A stretch of DNA of 52,830 bases from Terriglobia bacterium (GTDB lineage Bacteria; Acidobacteriota; Terriglobia; UBA7540). The notes beneath the pieces were generated by a model that was not told where the DNA came from, ran no database searches, and saw only the letters and a list, made by a program, of their open reading frames with translations. Below are positions 28,533 to 37,165 of the stretch, piece by piece (the first letter of the stretch is position 1; every line of letters begins with the position of its first letter). The DNA lies in NCBI GenBank assembly GCA_030038235.1, contig JASHPE010000303.1, positions 1 through 52,830 on the forward strand. The letters are read 5' to 3'. The position numbers were made by a program, and so were the translations under genes.

Positions 28533-30037
28533 GTGTCTTTTTCCTCCGATTCGAGATCCTTCCAGCGCTGGCGAAAGCTCCGGGGCGCAAGTGCGGGCAA
28601 GTCCCGGTCCCGGGTCCAGGCTGAGAGCGGGAAAAAGCGCGACGATCGAATCCACCCCGAGCGCGCCACCAGATGCTGCCCGATTCGCGCCCATCGCGCG
28701 CTCCACGCATAACGACGCGAACTGGTCATCAGCCAAGCCCAGAGGCGCATCGCCGTGTGTTCCCGCACCGGCGATCCGGGCGGCTTGGTCGCGGCGGCAG
28801 TCTCCTGTGCCTGGGCCCGAAGATGGAGCAGCAGGTCCGGGATATTGATCTTAACGGGACATACTTCACGACAGGCGCCGCAAAGCGAGGACGCGAAGGG
28901 CAGCTCGCGCGCCTGCTTCAGGCCGGCGAGCTCCGGGGTAATCAGCGCGCCGATCGGCCCGCTATAGACCCAGCCGTAGGCGTGCCCGCCGATCTTGCGA
29001 TACACCGGGCAGGCATTGAGGCACGCCCCGCAACGGATGCAGTAAAGCGCCTCACGCATCTTTTCGTCCGCGAGGGCTCGCGTACGCCCGTTGTCGATCA
29101 GGATCACGTGCATCTCGTCCGGGCCGTCCTCACCGAGGCGGCGCGGACCGGTGAGGATCGACGTATAGGACGTGAGCTTCTGGCCCGTGCCGGAGCGTCC
29201 GAGAAGCCTTAAGAATACCGCCAGGTCCTGGAAGCGCGGGATCAGTTTCTCGATGCCGACCAGCGCAACGTGAACTCGCGGCGCCGTAGTGGAGAATCGG
29301 ATGTTGCCCTCATTCTCGACGGTCACGATGGTCCCGGTCTCGGCCACGGCGAAGTTCGCGCCGCTCACGCCCATCCCCGCTTCCGCGAAAACGGTCCGCA
29401 GTGCTTGGCGCGCAACGGCGGTAAGCTCCTCGGGCTCTTCGGCGCGGTGCGGGTCCACATGACGCTCGAACAGGTCGGCCACGTCGCCGCGCGTCTTATG
29501 AATCGCCGGGGCCACAATGTGCGCCGGACGCTCGTTGGCGAGTTGCAGGATGTACTCGCCGAGATCGGACTCGACCGGCCGAATGCCGGCGGTCTCCAGG
29601 GCGTGATTCAGCTCGATTTCCTCGCTGACCATCGACTTCGCTTTCACGACCTCTTTCGCGCCACATTCGCGCGCAAGCGCGATCACCAGAGCGCAAGCCT
29701 CGCGGGCGTCAACCGCCCAGTGAACTTTCCCGCCCCGGCGTTCGACACTGGCGGCGAACTGCTCCAGATAGTAGTCGAGGTGCGTGATCACTTCGCGCTT
29801 CAGCGCCCGCGCGCGTTCGCGCAGCGCCTCGAATCCGGGCACTTCCGCGATCGCCTGCCGCCGGTGATCGTACAGCCGCAACGTCGAGCTGCGATAGGCC
29901 TCGGCGAGGCGGGCATTCCCCATCACGCGCTTGCCGAGCTCGTGAATCTGGTTGCTCTCCACGCCCACGGCCTCGTCCATTGTTGGCGGACTCTCCATTG
30001 CGCGCGTCCCGGCCGTGTGCAGTTCTGTTTTCGGCAT
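28529..30037 (-). CDS. lutB: Lactate utilization iron-sulfur protein LutB-like
   Basis: A 502-residue cytoplasmic redox protein of the LutABC L-lactate oxidation complex. The N-terminal LUD domain spans roughly 50-300 (KSMVSEEIELNHALE, GANFAVAETGTIV). A bacterioferredoxin-type 2[4Fe-4S] module follows: CIRCGACLNACPVY and CGACREVCPVKINIP. The C-terminal tail includes LRLWAW-like basic and aromatic sequence. I chose ATG 30037 (MPKTELHT); ATG 29998 (MESPPT) is possible and the upstream extension is unlikely. It follows lutA by 65 bases and overlaps the FAH gene by four. A separate LutC is not in the window, which is unusual. Confidence 0.92.
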   Translation of the reverse strand: MPKTELHTAGTRAMESPPTMDEAVGVESNQIHELGKRVMGNARLAEAYRSSTLRLYDHRRQAIAEVPGFEALRERARALKREVITHLDYYLEQFAASVERRGGKVHWAVDAREACALVIALARECGAKEVVKAKSMVSEEIELNHALETAGIRPVESDLGEYILQLANERPAHIVAPAIHKTRGDVADLFERHVDPHRAEEPEELTAVARQALRTVFAEAGMGVSGANFAVAETGTIVTVENEGNIRFSTTAPRVHVALVGIEKLIPRFQDLAVFLRLLGRSGTGQKLTSYTSILTGPRRLGEDGPDEMHVILIDNGRTRALADEKMREALYCIRCGACLNACPVYRKIGGHAYGWVYSGPIGALITPELAGLKQARELPFASSLCGACREVCPVKINIPDLLLHLRAQAQETAAATKPPGSPVREHTAMRLWAWLMTSSRRYAWSARWARIGQHLVARSGWIRSSRFFPLSAWTRDRDLPALAPRSFRQRWKDLESEEKDT

Positions 30038-30102
30038 GATTGTTCTCGATCCGGGTGAACGCGCCGCCGCGGCCCGGCTCAGTTTCGGTCGCAAATCTCG
30101 GA

Positions 30103-30828
30103 TCAGTGGCTGGCTAAGACTTCGGCCAGGTGTATCGTCTTGATCTTCGCACCCTGCCGATGAATCAAACCGGCCAGATGCATCAGGCAGCCGGAGTCAC
30201 CTGCCACCAGGTACTCGGCGCCGATCGCGGCCGCAGCCTTGATTTTGTCGGCGCCCATGGCCGCGGAAACCTCCGGAAACTTCACGGCGAATGTGCCGCC
30301 AAACCCGCAGCACAGGCGATTGTCGTCCAGTTCCACCAGCTCAGCGTCGCGGACCGCGCGCAGCAGACGTCGCGGCTCCTCAGCGACTCCGAGTTCGCGC
30401 AGCAGATGACAGGAGTCGTGATAGGCCACGCGATGCGCGAAGCGGGCTCCGACATCGTCCACCTTGAGGACCTTCACCACAAACTCGGAGAACTCGAAGA
30501 CCCTGCCGGCCATGGCCTGCGCTTGCGCGCTTCGCAATGGATCATGCTCGAAAAGCTCGCGGTAAAAGACCCGCATCATTGAGGTGCACGAGCCCGACGG
30601 GCTCACGATGTAGTCGGCATCGGCGTTGGCGAACAGGTCGAGATTCCGGGCTGCAACCAGGCGCGCCTCCTCGCGGTATCCGGTGTTGAAGGCAGGCTGG
30701 CCGCAGCAGGTTTGGGCCGGATCGAATGAGACCTCGACCCCGAGCCGTCGCAAGACCTTGACCGTCGCCTCGCTGACGCCGGGATAGAACTGGTCGGCGA
30801 GACATGTGACGAAAAGTGCCACGCGCAT
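30103..30828 (-). CDS. lutA: Lactate utilization protein LutA-like (two CCG domains)
   Basis: A 241-residue heterodisulfide reductase subunit B-like protein. Two cysteine-rich CCG domains are visible: CLADQFYP...TCCGQPAFNTGY and DSCHLLRELG...LCCGFGGTF, followed by a DSGCLMH motif. They bind an unusual iron-sulfur cluster in this family. The start is ATG 30828 (MRVALFVTCLADQF); the longer frame overlaps the divergent gene and lacks signals. It is first in the lutA-lutB-FAH operon. Its start is only 32 bases from that of the divergent PASTA gene, so promoter elements for each must overlap the other's coding end; TAGAAT at 30837-30842 is a possible -10. Confidence 0.93.
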   Translation of the reverse strand: MRVALFVTCLADQFYPGVSEATVKVLRRLGVEVSFDPAQTCCGQPAFNTGYREEARLVAARNLDLFANADADYIVSPSGSCTSMMRVFYRELFEHDPLRSAQAQAMAGRVFEFSEFVVKVLKVDDVGARFAHRVAYHDSCHLLRELGVAEEPRRLLRAVRDAELVELDDNRLCCGFGGTFAVKFPEVSAAMGADKIKAAAAIGAEYLVAGDSGCLMHLAGLIHRQGAKIKTIHLAEVLASH

Positions 30829-30860
30829 GGCTCTGATAGAATAACCCGTGAGGCTTCCGG

Positions 30861-31661
30861 ATGGGATTCCTTTCACGCGTCCGATCGATCTTCCGGCTTG
30901 TCATGCTCTTTGGCGTGCTGGCCACGGTAGCGCTGGTGAGCGCAATTACCACCATTCGCATCACCATCCACAGCGGCGAAGAGAAGGCTCCGAGCCTCGT
31001 CGGACTCTCACTCGAGGATGCTCAGCGCCGGGCGGGCAGCCTGGGACTCGGCATCAGGGTGGAGGACCACCTCTTCAACAGCAAGTACCCGGAGAACCAC
31101 ATCGTTTCGCAGGCGCCGCTTCCGGGCGACAGCACCAAATCCGGGCAGGAAATCCACGTGCTGGTGAGTCTTGGGACGCCGCGGGTCTCGGTGCCGGATC
31201 TGGTCGGGGAGAGCGTGCGGGTCGCTCAGGTAACCGTCACCGCCGTCCAAGGCGGCCTGACATTAGGCGATATAGCGGCTGTCCACTGGACCGGCGTCCC
31301 AGCGGACGGAGTGGTGGCGCAGGAGCCGCCGCCCACCGCACAACCGGCGCGCAGCCCGGCGGTGAATCTGCTCGTGTCGCTCGGCGATCCCACGCCTTCG
31401 TTCGTCTGCCCCGATTTTACCGGCATGAACATCAACCGAGCGAGGAATCCGATCACCGCAGCGGGATTCACCGTTGGCGACGTGAACGTCCAGGCGCCGC
31501 AGACGCCCGCTGCCACTGCTCCCGGCGCCACAACGCCGCCAAGCGCGTCCGCCGCGCCGGTTCCCTCCGCGGCCCCGTCCGGCACGATCATCACCCAATC
31601 CCCCGCCGCTGGCTCCAAGATCTCGGCGGGAGCGGTCTTCAGTTTTGTGGTAACTCCATGA
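30861..31661 (+). CDS. Membrane-anchored PASTA-domain protein
   Basis: A 266-residue protein with an N-terminal signal anchor (hydrophobic about 11-33, LVMLFGVLATVALVSA) and three PASTA repeats outside. The repeats are about 42-105 (SLVGLSLEDAQRRAGSLGL), 108-175 (PDLVGESVRVAQVTV) and 180-265 (PDFTGMNINRARNPITAAG). A Pro/Ala-rich stretch interrupts the third. PASTA domains bind peptidoglycan muropeptides or beta-lactams in Ser/Thr kinases and penicillin-binding proteins; no kinase or transpeptidase domain is attached here. In Acidobacteria such solo PASTA proteins commonly lie next to methionyl-tRNA formyltransferase or rsmB genes, absent here. ATG 30861 has GAGGC upstream. Confidence 0.85.
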   Translation: MGFLSRVRSIFRLVMLFGVLATVALVSAITTIRITIHSGEEKAPSLVGLSLEDAQRRAGSLGLGIRVEDHLFNSKYPENHIVSQAPLPGDSTKSGQEIHVLVSLGTPRVSVPDLVGESVRVAQVTVTAVQGGLTLGDIAAVHWTGVPADGVVAQEPPPTAQPARSPAVNLLVSLGDPTPSFVCPDFTGMNINRARNPITAAGFTVGDVNVQAPQTPAATAPGATTPPSASAAPVPSAAPSGTIITQSPAAGSKISAGAVFSFVVTP

Positions 31662-31676
31662 CATTTTGGCCGTCGC

Positions 31677-32945
31677 CTAGGTGTACTTGACCCACTTCAC
31701 GAGCTCCGCGAGTGAGGGACGCTTGCCGTACATCAGAATCCCCACACGATAGATCCGCGCCGCCACAAAGACTATTGTGGCCGTTGTCAGAACCAAGATT
31801 GCAAGGCACAGTGCGATCTGCCAGAGAGGTGGTGTTTGCAACGTGATCCGGAGCAGCATCAGAATGGGCGCGAAGAACGGGACCATGGAGAGGCCGATAG
31901 AAAGCGAAGAATTGGGGTCGCGCAGAATGACGTTGAAAAGAACCACCGCGGCGATGATCAGCATGGTGATGGGCATCTGCACCTGCTGCGCCTCCTGATC
32001 GTTCGACACCATTGCGCCCACCGCAGCGTACAGCGAAGCGTAGAGCAGGTACCCGGCCAGGAAAAAGATCACCATGAAGACGAGCATGACCCAGGAGAGA
32101 TGGAGGGATGGCAACGCTCCGGCGTGGGCCATGGAAGCCATTGCCGCGCCGTACGCCGTAACCAAGGCGCCGACCGTGACCCAGATTCCGTATTGCGTGA
32201 GCCCGACGGCGGCTACGCCCAGAACCTTGCCGGCCAGCAGATAAAAGGGGCGCGTCGAGGCCACCAGAATCTCGATCACGCGCGTGGTTTTTTCCTCCAT
32301 CACCGAGCGCATCGTGGCCACACCGTAGATAATCAGGGTGGTGTAAAGCAACATGCCCACCACGATGGCGAGGATGATGGTTTGCCCCTTTTCCTCACTG
32401 TCTCCGCCCGTGCCGACCTTGATCACTTTCAGGCCGACCCCTTGTACCACCTGGGCAACGTCATGAATATCGACGCCGCGGGCGTGCAATCGTTCAGCGA
32501 TCACCGCGTAGCTGACGGCGTGGTTGAGTTCGCTGCTGATGGTAACCTCGCCCGGATTACGCGTGTGGAACTCCGCCGGGACCTTGCCGTCGGTGGCTTT
32601 CGCCGGCAATACCAGGAAGGCGTCCAGTTGGCCGTTCAGCACCCGCGCTCGGAGATTGTCTTCGGCGCCCGCGGACGGTCGTTCCAGAGTCTGCACGATG
32701 TGGAATTCCGGCTGGCCGTTCTTCAGTTTCCCGTCCAGACCTTTGATGACCGAGTCCGCGAGAGTCCCGTCCTGGTCGAGTACCACAATGTTGAGAGTGC
32801 GGGCGGCCTGGCGGCTGGCGGTGACGATCTGCAGGATCAGGATGCCGACGGTGAGCACCGGCACGATGACGGTGCTGACGACGAATCCTCTCGTCCGCAC
32901 GCGCGTGAGATACTCGCGTTTCATGACCAGCCAGAGCTTATGCAT
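31677..32945 (-). CDS. ABC-2 type transporter permease (NatB-like)
   Basis: A 422-residue permease. The first helix is at about 20-40 (GFVVSTVIVPVLTVGILIL). A large extracytoplasmic domain (about 45-190) and five or six C-terminal helices follow. Recognisable elements are GVATMRSVMEEKTTRVIEIL, STRPFYLLAGKVLG and YASLYAAVGAMVSNDQEAQQ, a NatB/ABC-2 signature. ATG 32945 (MHKLWLVMKREY) overlaps the end of the ATPase gene by eight bases; a start two codons earlier is equally possible. With the adjacent ATPase it forms an exporter, in well-known members for Na+ or drugs, though the substrate is not given by sequence. Confidence 0.92.
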   Translation of the reverse strand: MHKLWLVMKREYLTRVRTRGFVVSTVIVPVLTVGILILQIVTASRQAARTLNIVVLDQDGTLADSVIKGLDGKLKNGQPEFHIVQTLERPSAGAEDNLRARVLNGQLDAFLVLPAKATDGKVPAEFHTRNPGEVTISSELNHAVSYAVIAERLHARGVDIHDVAQVVQGVGLKVIKVGTGGDSEEKGQTIILAIVVGMLLYTTLIIYGVATMRSVMEEKTTRVIEILVASTRPFYLLAGKVLGVAAVGLTQYGIWVTVGALVTAYGAAMASMAHAGALPSLHLSWVMLVFMVIFFLAGYLLYASLYAAVGAMVSNDQEAQQVQMPITMLIIAAVVLFNVILRDPNSSLSIGLSMVPFFAPILMLLRITLQTPPLWQIALCLAILVLTTATIVFVAARIYRVGILMYGKRPSLAELVKWVKYT

Positions 32946-33855
32946 GGGCAACCCCCTGCACCTTCTCGATGAAAATATCGTTCAGAGGCGGCTCCACAAG
33001 CTCGAACCTGTTGATGCGAACCCCGCGCGCCACCGCCGCTTTCAGGATCTCCTGCGCGTCGGCGTTGGCGCGCAGCTTGACCTCGGTCACGGCTCCAAAG
33101 TGGTTGATGGCCGCCACCAGGTCCGGCTGGTCCAGGAAACTGGCATCGCCCTCGTACTCGAGGCGCACGGTGTTCTTGCCATAAGATCGCTTGATCGCCG
33201 CCAACTCGCCGTCCAGCACGCTCTGGCCTTTGTTGATCAGGCAAATCGAGTCGCACATCATCTCCACCTGTTCCATGCGGTGGGTGGAAAGGATAATGGT
33301 GGCGCCCTGTTTTCGCAGATCGAGCATGATGTCCTTGATGATTCCGGCGTTGACCGGATCGAGTCCGGTAAAGGGCTCATCGAGGATCAGCACCGGAGGG
33401 CGGTGTACCACGGCAGCGATGAATTGCACCTTCTGCTGCATGCCTTTCGAGAGATCGATCACCTTGTTGGCGGCCCAGGACCGAAGTTCCAGACGTTCCA
33501 ACCACTCGTCCACCCGCCGGCCCGCGTCGTCATCCTCGAGACCCTTCAATCCGGCAAGAAACACCAGCACGTCGCGCACCTTCATGCGGGTGTACAGACC
33601 GCGCTCTTCCGGCAGATAACCGATGCGGTCCTGGCTTGACTCCGTGAGCGGCTGGCCCAGCATCTGGATCGAGCCTTCGTCGGGCACCGTGATGCGCAGA
33701 ATCATGCGCAGGGTGGTAGTCTTGCCGGCGCCGTTCGGTCCGAGCAGCCCGAAAACCGATCCCGCATTGACCCGGAGACTTAAGTTACTGACTGCCAGAA
33801 CCTCGTCGAAGCGCTTGGTAACTCCAGTCACATTAATCGCGACGTTGTTTCCCAT
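32938..33855 (-). CDS. ABC transporter ATP-binding protein (NatA-like)
   Basis: A 305-residue ATPase that drives the overlapping permease. Walker A is GPNGAGKTTT, the signature motif is IDLSKGMQQK (a variant of LSGGQ), Walker B is VLILDEPFTGLD and the switch histidine is in STHRMEQ. The C-terminal ~90 residues form the extra domain common in NatA-type proteins. ATG 33855 follows GGGGTCGGA; the upstream extension has no family support. First gene of the two-gene operon. Confidence 0.95.
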   Translation of the reverse strand: MGNNVAINVTGVTKRFDEVLAVSNLSLRVNAGSVFGLLGPNGAGKTTTLRMILRITVPDEGSIQMLGQPLTESSQDRIGYLPEERGLYTRMKVRDVLVFLAGLKGLEDDDAGRRVDEWLERLELRSWAANKVIDLSKGMQQKVQFIAAVVHRPPVLILDEPFTGLDPVNAGIIKDIMLDLRKQGATIILSTHRMEQVEMMCDSICLINKGQSVLDGELAAIKRSYGKNTVRLEYEGDASFLDQPDLVAAINHFGAVTEVKLRANADAQEILKAAVARGVRINRFELVEPPLNDIFIEKVQGVAHA

Positions 33856-34316
33856 TCCGACCCCAATTCGGCTGGCGCTATAGGCTCTCCGAGCCGGTTT
33901 TCGCAATGCCCGATTGGGCGCAATCCCTTCTCTCGTGTGCGGCTTGTGGCCAGGGCTCCGCCGGCAAGAAGCGATGTCAATACTATAGCATCCAATCTAT
34001 CAGCGGCAACGCGCAGAGGCAGCGCGATCGGGCATGACAGCCGATACTTCGACCCGCCGGCGCCACTCGGTGCTACGACCGGGCTCCGGCTAAAATGACA
34101 AGGCCTGGGAGCGTGGGCGTCCCGCCCGCCTTTGACCGCGGACTTCGGCGACGCCATCAGGGTCATGCGGTCTTGTTGACGACTCAAGGCGAAGAGCGGG
34201 CGTGGACGCCCGCGCTCCCAGCCTGGGGCACTGTGCGAAGCCGCCTCGCCCGGGGTAAGACAACGGTTCGCGATTTCAGAGTAAAGTGAAGATTGACCCT
34301 GGGGAAAGGATCCTTT
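33856..34316. other. Gene-free spacer between divergent ABC and trxB genes
   Basis: A 460-base gap containing the palindrome-ended repeat at 34104-34223. No protein-like frame is seen. Both flanking genes point away, so promoters for the ABC operon (towards 33856) and trxB (towards 34316) must be here. I see no strong consensus boxes. A ribosome binding site, GGAAAGGA, lies at about 34304-34311. Confidence 0.5.
34104..34223. repeat. Palindrome-ended repeat, CCTGGGAGCGTGGG family
   Basis: The left arm CCTGGGAGCGTGGGCGTCCC with CGCCCGC (34104-34130) is inverted at 34196-34223 as GCGGGCGTGGACGCCCGCGC then TCCCAGCC, with a few differences. The interior is unrelated to the arms. Its termini match the element at 21391-21502. 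Confidence 0.65.
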
Positions 34317-35237
34317 ATGCGCGACGTTGTGATTATCGGTTCCGGCTGCGCCGGTCTTACGGCCGCGATTTATGCGGCGCGTGCCAACCTGAAGCCCCTC
34401 GTGATCCGCGGTTTGGAAGCGGGGGGACAGTTGACCTTGACCGCCCTGGTCGAGAATTTCCCCGGTTTTCCGCAGGGTGTCCAGGGACCCGAACTGATCG
34501 ACCTGATGCAGAAGCAGGCCTCGGTGTTCGGCGCTGAATTCCTGGAAGGCAACGTCACGCGCGCCGATCTCTCCCGGCAGCCTTTCACGCTGGAAGTCTC
34601 GTCTGAAACCATCGAGACCCGCACGCTGATCATCGCTTCCGGCGCCTCCGCCAAACTGCTCGGTCTCGAGTCGGAGCGCAAGCTGCTCGGCCACGGCGTC
34701 TCCACCTGCGCCACCTGCGACGGCTACTTCTTTCGCGGCAAGGACGTGGCGGTTGTCGGCGGGGGCGATACCGCCGCGGAGGATGCGCTCTTTCTCACCC
34801 GCTACGCGAATGACGTGAACATCGTCCATCGCCGCGATCAGCTCCGCGCTTCCAAGATCATGCAGGATCGTCTCTTTCGCAACCCGAAGATTAGTTTCAC
34901 CTGGGATTCCGCCGTGACGGATATCCTGGATCCTGAGCAGACCGAGGTGACCGGCGTTCGATTGCAAAATGTCAAGACGGGCGAGGAAAGCTTCAGGCCG
35001 CTCGCAGGCGTCTTCATCGGCATCGGTCACAGTCCGAATACCTCGATTTTTCGCGGGCAGATCGACCTGAACGACAGCGGCTACATCATTACCCATGACG
35101 GATCGAAGACGAGTATTCCCGGCGTCTTCGCGGCCGGCGACGTACAGGATCACATCTACCGGCAGGCCGTCACGGCAGCCGGTTCGGGTTGCATGGCAGC
35201 CATCGACGCGGAGCGCTACCTCGAAGCCAAGGCGTGA
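34317..35237 (+). CDS. trxB: Thioredoxin-disulfide reductase
   Basis: A 306-residue FAD/NADPH enzyme that reduces thioredoxin in the cytoplasm. The FAD-binding GSGCAGLTAAIYAARANL lies at 8-25. The redox-active pair CATC is Cys131-Cys134 in CATCDGYFFRG. The NADPH-binding GGGDTAAEDALFL and HRRDQLRAS follow. The C-terminal FAD element GVFAAGDVQDHIYRQAVTAA is truncated here at twenty residues for display. One oddity: GSGCAG has Cys where GSGPAG is normal in the N-terminal FAD loop. ATG 34317 follows GGAAAGGA. It is monocistronic or leads into the proline dehydrogenase gene 55 bases later. Confidence 0.96.
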   Translation: MRDVVIIGSGCAGLTAAIYAARANLKPLVIRGLEAGGQLTLTALVENFPGFPQGVQGPELIDLMQKQASVFGAEFLEGNVTRADLSRQPFTLEVSSETIETRTLIIASGASAKLLGLESERKLLGHGVSTCATCDGYFFRGKDVAVVGGGDTAAEDALFLTRYANDVNIVHRRDQLRASKIMQDRLFRNPKISFTWDSAVTDILDPEQTEVTGVRLQNVKTGEESFRPLAGVFIGIGHSPNTSIFRGQIDLNDSGYIITHDGSKTSIPGVFAAGDVQDHIYRQAVTAAGSGCMAAIDAERYLEAKA

Positions 35238-35292
35238 AATAAGCTCTGAGTCCTTCATCGTGGCGCCGGGTCCCAAGTCAGTTGACATATAT

Positions 35293-36204
35293 ATGTTACG
35301 CGCACTGTTGCTTTACCTTTCTGAGCGCAAGACCCCGCAGCGTCTTCTCACCAGCCTGCCGGGAGCGCGTAAGCTGCCGCAGCGGTTTGTTGCCGGTGAC
35401 ACGCTCGAGGGCGCGCTTGCGGCCATCCGGCGTTTGAACGCCGACGGTTTCGAGGTCACCCTCGACCACCTCGGCGAGAGCGTCACCAATCCGGCGGAGG
35501 CCGAGGCCACCTGCCGCGGCTACCTCGACGTGATGGATCGCCTGCAGAGTGAACGAGTGCGCGCCAACGTTTCCGTCAAGCTGACCGCGCTCGGTCTCGC
35601 GCTTGACGAAGCGCTGGCGTTGAAGAATGTCCGGGCACTCGTGGAGCGGGCGTGCCAGTTGCAGGCTTTCGTGCGCATCGACATGGAAGGATCCCCGTTC
35701 ACCGAAAGCACCCTGCGGGTGTTCCGGCTCGCCGACGCTCCGCGCGACCGGCTCGGGATCGTGATTCAATCGTACCTCCGCCGCAGCGCCCAGGACGTCG
35801 ATGAACTGCTGGCTCGCGGCGCGCGCATCCGCCTGGTGAAAGGCGCCTATAAGGAGCCGGCTCAGATCGCTTTCCCCGAAAAAACCGACGTCGACGCGAA
35901 TTTCGCACAGCTCGCCGAAAGAATGCTGGCCAGCGGCATCTACCACGCTTTCGGTACGCACGATCGCGCCATGGTCGCGGCCATCCTCGACTTCGCGCGC
36001 GCCAGCAAGATCGGCCCCGACCGCTTCGAGTTCCAGATGCTGTACGGAGTCGGCCGTCGGCTGCAACGCGAGCTGCTGCAGCAGGGCTATCGCGTGCGCA
36101 TCTATGTTCCGTATGGACGGGAGTGGTATCCCTACTTCATGCGGCGGCTCGCGGAACGGCCCGCCAACGTGCTGTTCCTGTTGAGAAATCTGTTCAGTGA
36201 GTGA
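35293..36204 (+). CDS. Proline dehydrogenase
   Basis: A 303-residue monofunctional FAD-dependent proline oxidase with a TIM-barrel fold, first enzyme of proline breakdown to glutamate. Family motifs are visible in order: EVTLDHLGESVTN, VSVKLTALGL, RIDMEGSPFTESTL, QSYLRRSAQDVDELL, RIRLVKGAYKEPA, GTHDRAMVAAI and QMLYGVGRRLQREL, then RIYVPYGREWYPYFMRRLAE. The partner P5C dehydrogenase is not in the window. ATG 35293 is my choice though no clear ribosome binding site precedes it. A TTGACA (35282-35287) sits just before the ATG, so a short or leaderless message is possible; GTG 35260 is an alternative start. Confidence 0.92.
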   Translation: MLRALLLYLSERKTPQRLLTSLPGARKLPQRFVAGDTLEGALAAIRRLNADGFEVTLDHLGESVTNPAEAEATCRGYLDVMDRLQSERVRANVSVKLTALGLALDEALALKNVRALVERACQLQAFVRIDMEGSPFTESTLRVFRLADAPRDRLGIVIQSYLRRSAQDVDELLARGARIRLVKGAYKEPAQIAFPEKTDVDANFAQLAERMLASGIYHAFGTHDRAMVAAILDFARASKIGPDRFEFQMLYGVGRRLQRELLQQGYRVRIYVPYGREWYPYFMRRLAERPANVLFLLRNLFSE

Positions 36205-36257
36205 GGGAAAAAGACCGGCCAGCCAGAGCCGATTATTATCAGGTGTACTTCGCGGCT

Positions 36258-36947
36258 TCACTCCATCCTCGAAAACGACCGATCTATCGTGAACGACATC
36301 GTGGCGCACGCCTCTTCGACGTAATGTGAGAGCGCCTCGCGATAAAAATTGACGCTGCGGCTGCGCACGGACTCCTCCGGCTCGTGCGGATTCACCAGGT
36401 GATTCGTCTCGTGCAGGAAGACGCTCAGCAGCCGCAGGCGCGACTGCCGCTCGTGGAATTCGTCCAGGCGGCTGCCTTCGAAAAACCGCGCGTCCAGCGC
36501 AGTTTCCTCCAAGGGCAGGGCGGGCCAAGCTTGAACGCGCTGCCACGCGATGTCGATTTCACCAACCGGGCCGCCGCCGAACGCTTCGTGAGCTACGGCA
36601 AAAGGCTCTTCCCGCACCACGGGGTGCCGATGGCCGAGACATCCGCACCGGTTGTGGCGTCGCAGGTCGAGCACGACCAGGTCCGGCGACCCCGCCAGGA
36701 CCACTTCATAGGTCTCGCGGCAGGATGGCGGCACGGCCGGCCAGTCCTGCTCGAACGCGAGCGCTACGCGGCGCGCATGGAAAACGTCGCGGCGCTGGTG
36801 GGCGATAACGACGGGCAGCGGGGCACTTCCCTCGCCGCGCGACAACTCCGTGACTCGATAGCGCCGCCCGCGCAGCCACTCGAGCCCACGCGTGAGCTTC
36901 GGCCGGCCGGCCAGGTAGTCCTGCAGGCGCTCGCTCATCGCACTCAT
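36258..36947 (-). CDS. Unknown protein with an HExxH zinc-metalloprotease-like motif
   Basis: A 229-residue soluble protein with no signal peptide or membrane helix. The C-terminal third carries HETNH at 179-183 inside LLSVFLHETNHLVNP, a helix that fits the HExxH zinc site of metallopeptidases. A second amphipathic helix, FYREALSHYVEEACA (201-215), could supply a third ligand (His208, Glu211 or Glu212). A C-x-C pair occurs at 101-103 (NRCGCLGHRHP), near several His. I do not recognise the family, so peptidase activity is inference. It is convergent with proline dehydrogenase and divergent from the haloperoxidase gene. ATG 36947 or 36938 may start translation. Confidence 0.7.
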   Translation of the reverse strand: MSAMSERLQDYLAGRPKLTRGLEWLRGRRYRVTELSRGEGSAPLPVVIAHQRRDVFHARRVALAFEQDWPAVPPSCRETYEVVLAGSPDLVVLDLRRHNRCGCLGHRHPVVREEPFAVAHEAFGGGPVGEIDIAWQRVQAWPALPLEETALDARFFEGSRLDEFHERQSRLRLLSVFLHETNHLVNPHEPEESVRSRSVNFYREALSHYVEEACATMSFTIDRSFSRME

Positions 36948-37165
36948 AGAGCCATTCTAGCCCGGCGCCAAGAACTCCGCCGGGCAAACAGGTCGCGTTG
37001 CGGCTCAACCTGAAGCTTCACACGTTGACGAAGATTCCGCACGTCTACTTGACATTGCTCGCCTGCCATGAGAGACACTAGAGGACTGTCGATGCAGGCG
37101 CTCCCAAACAGGCGTCGTTGACCGGCCAAACTCGTCAAAAAGGATTGCGCAGGAGAACAAGAAAC

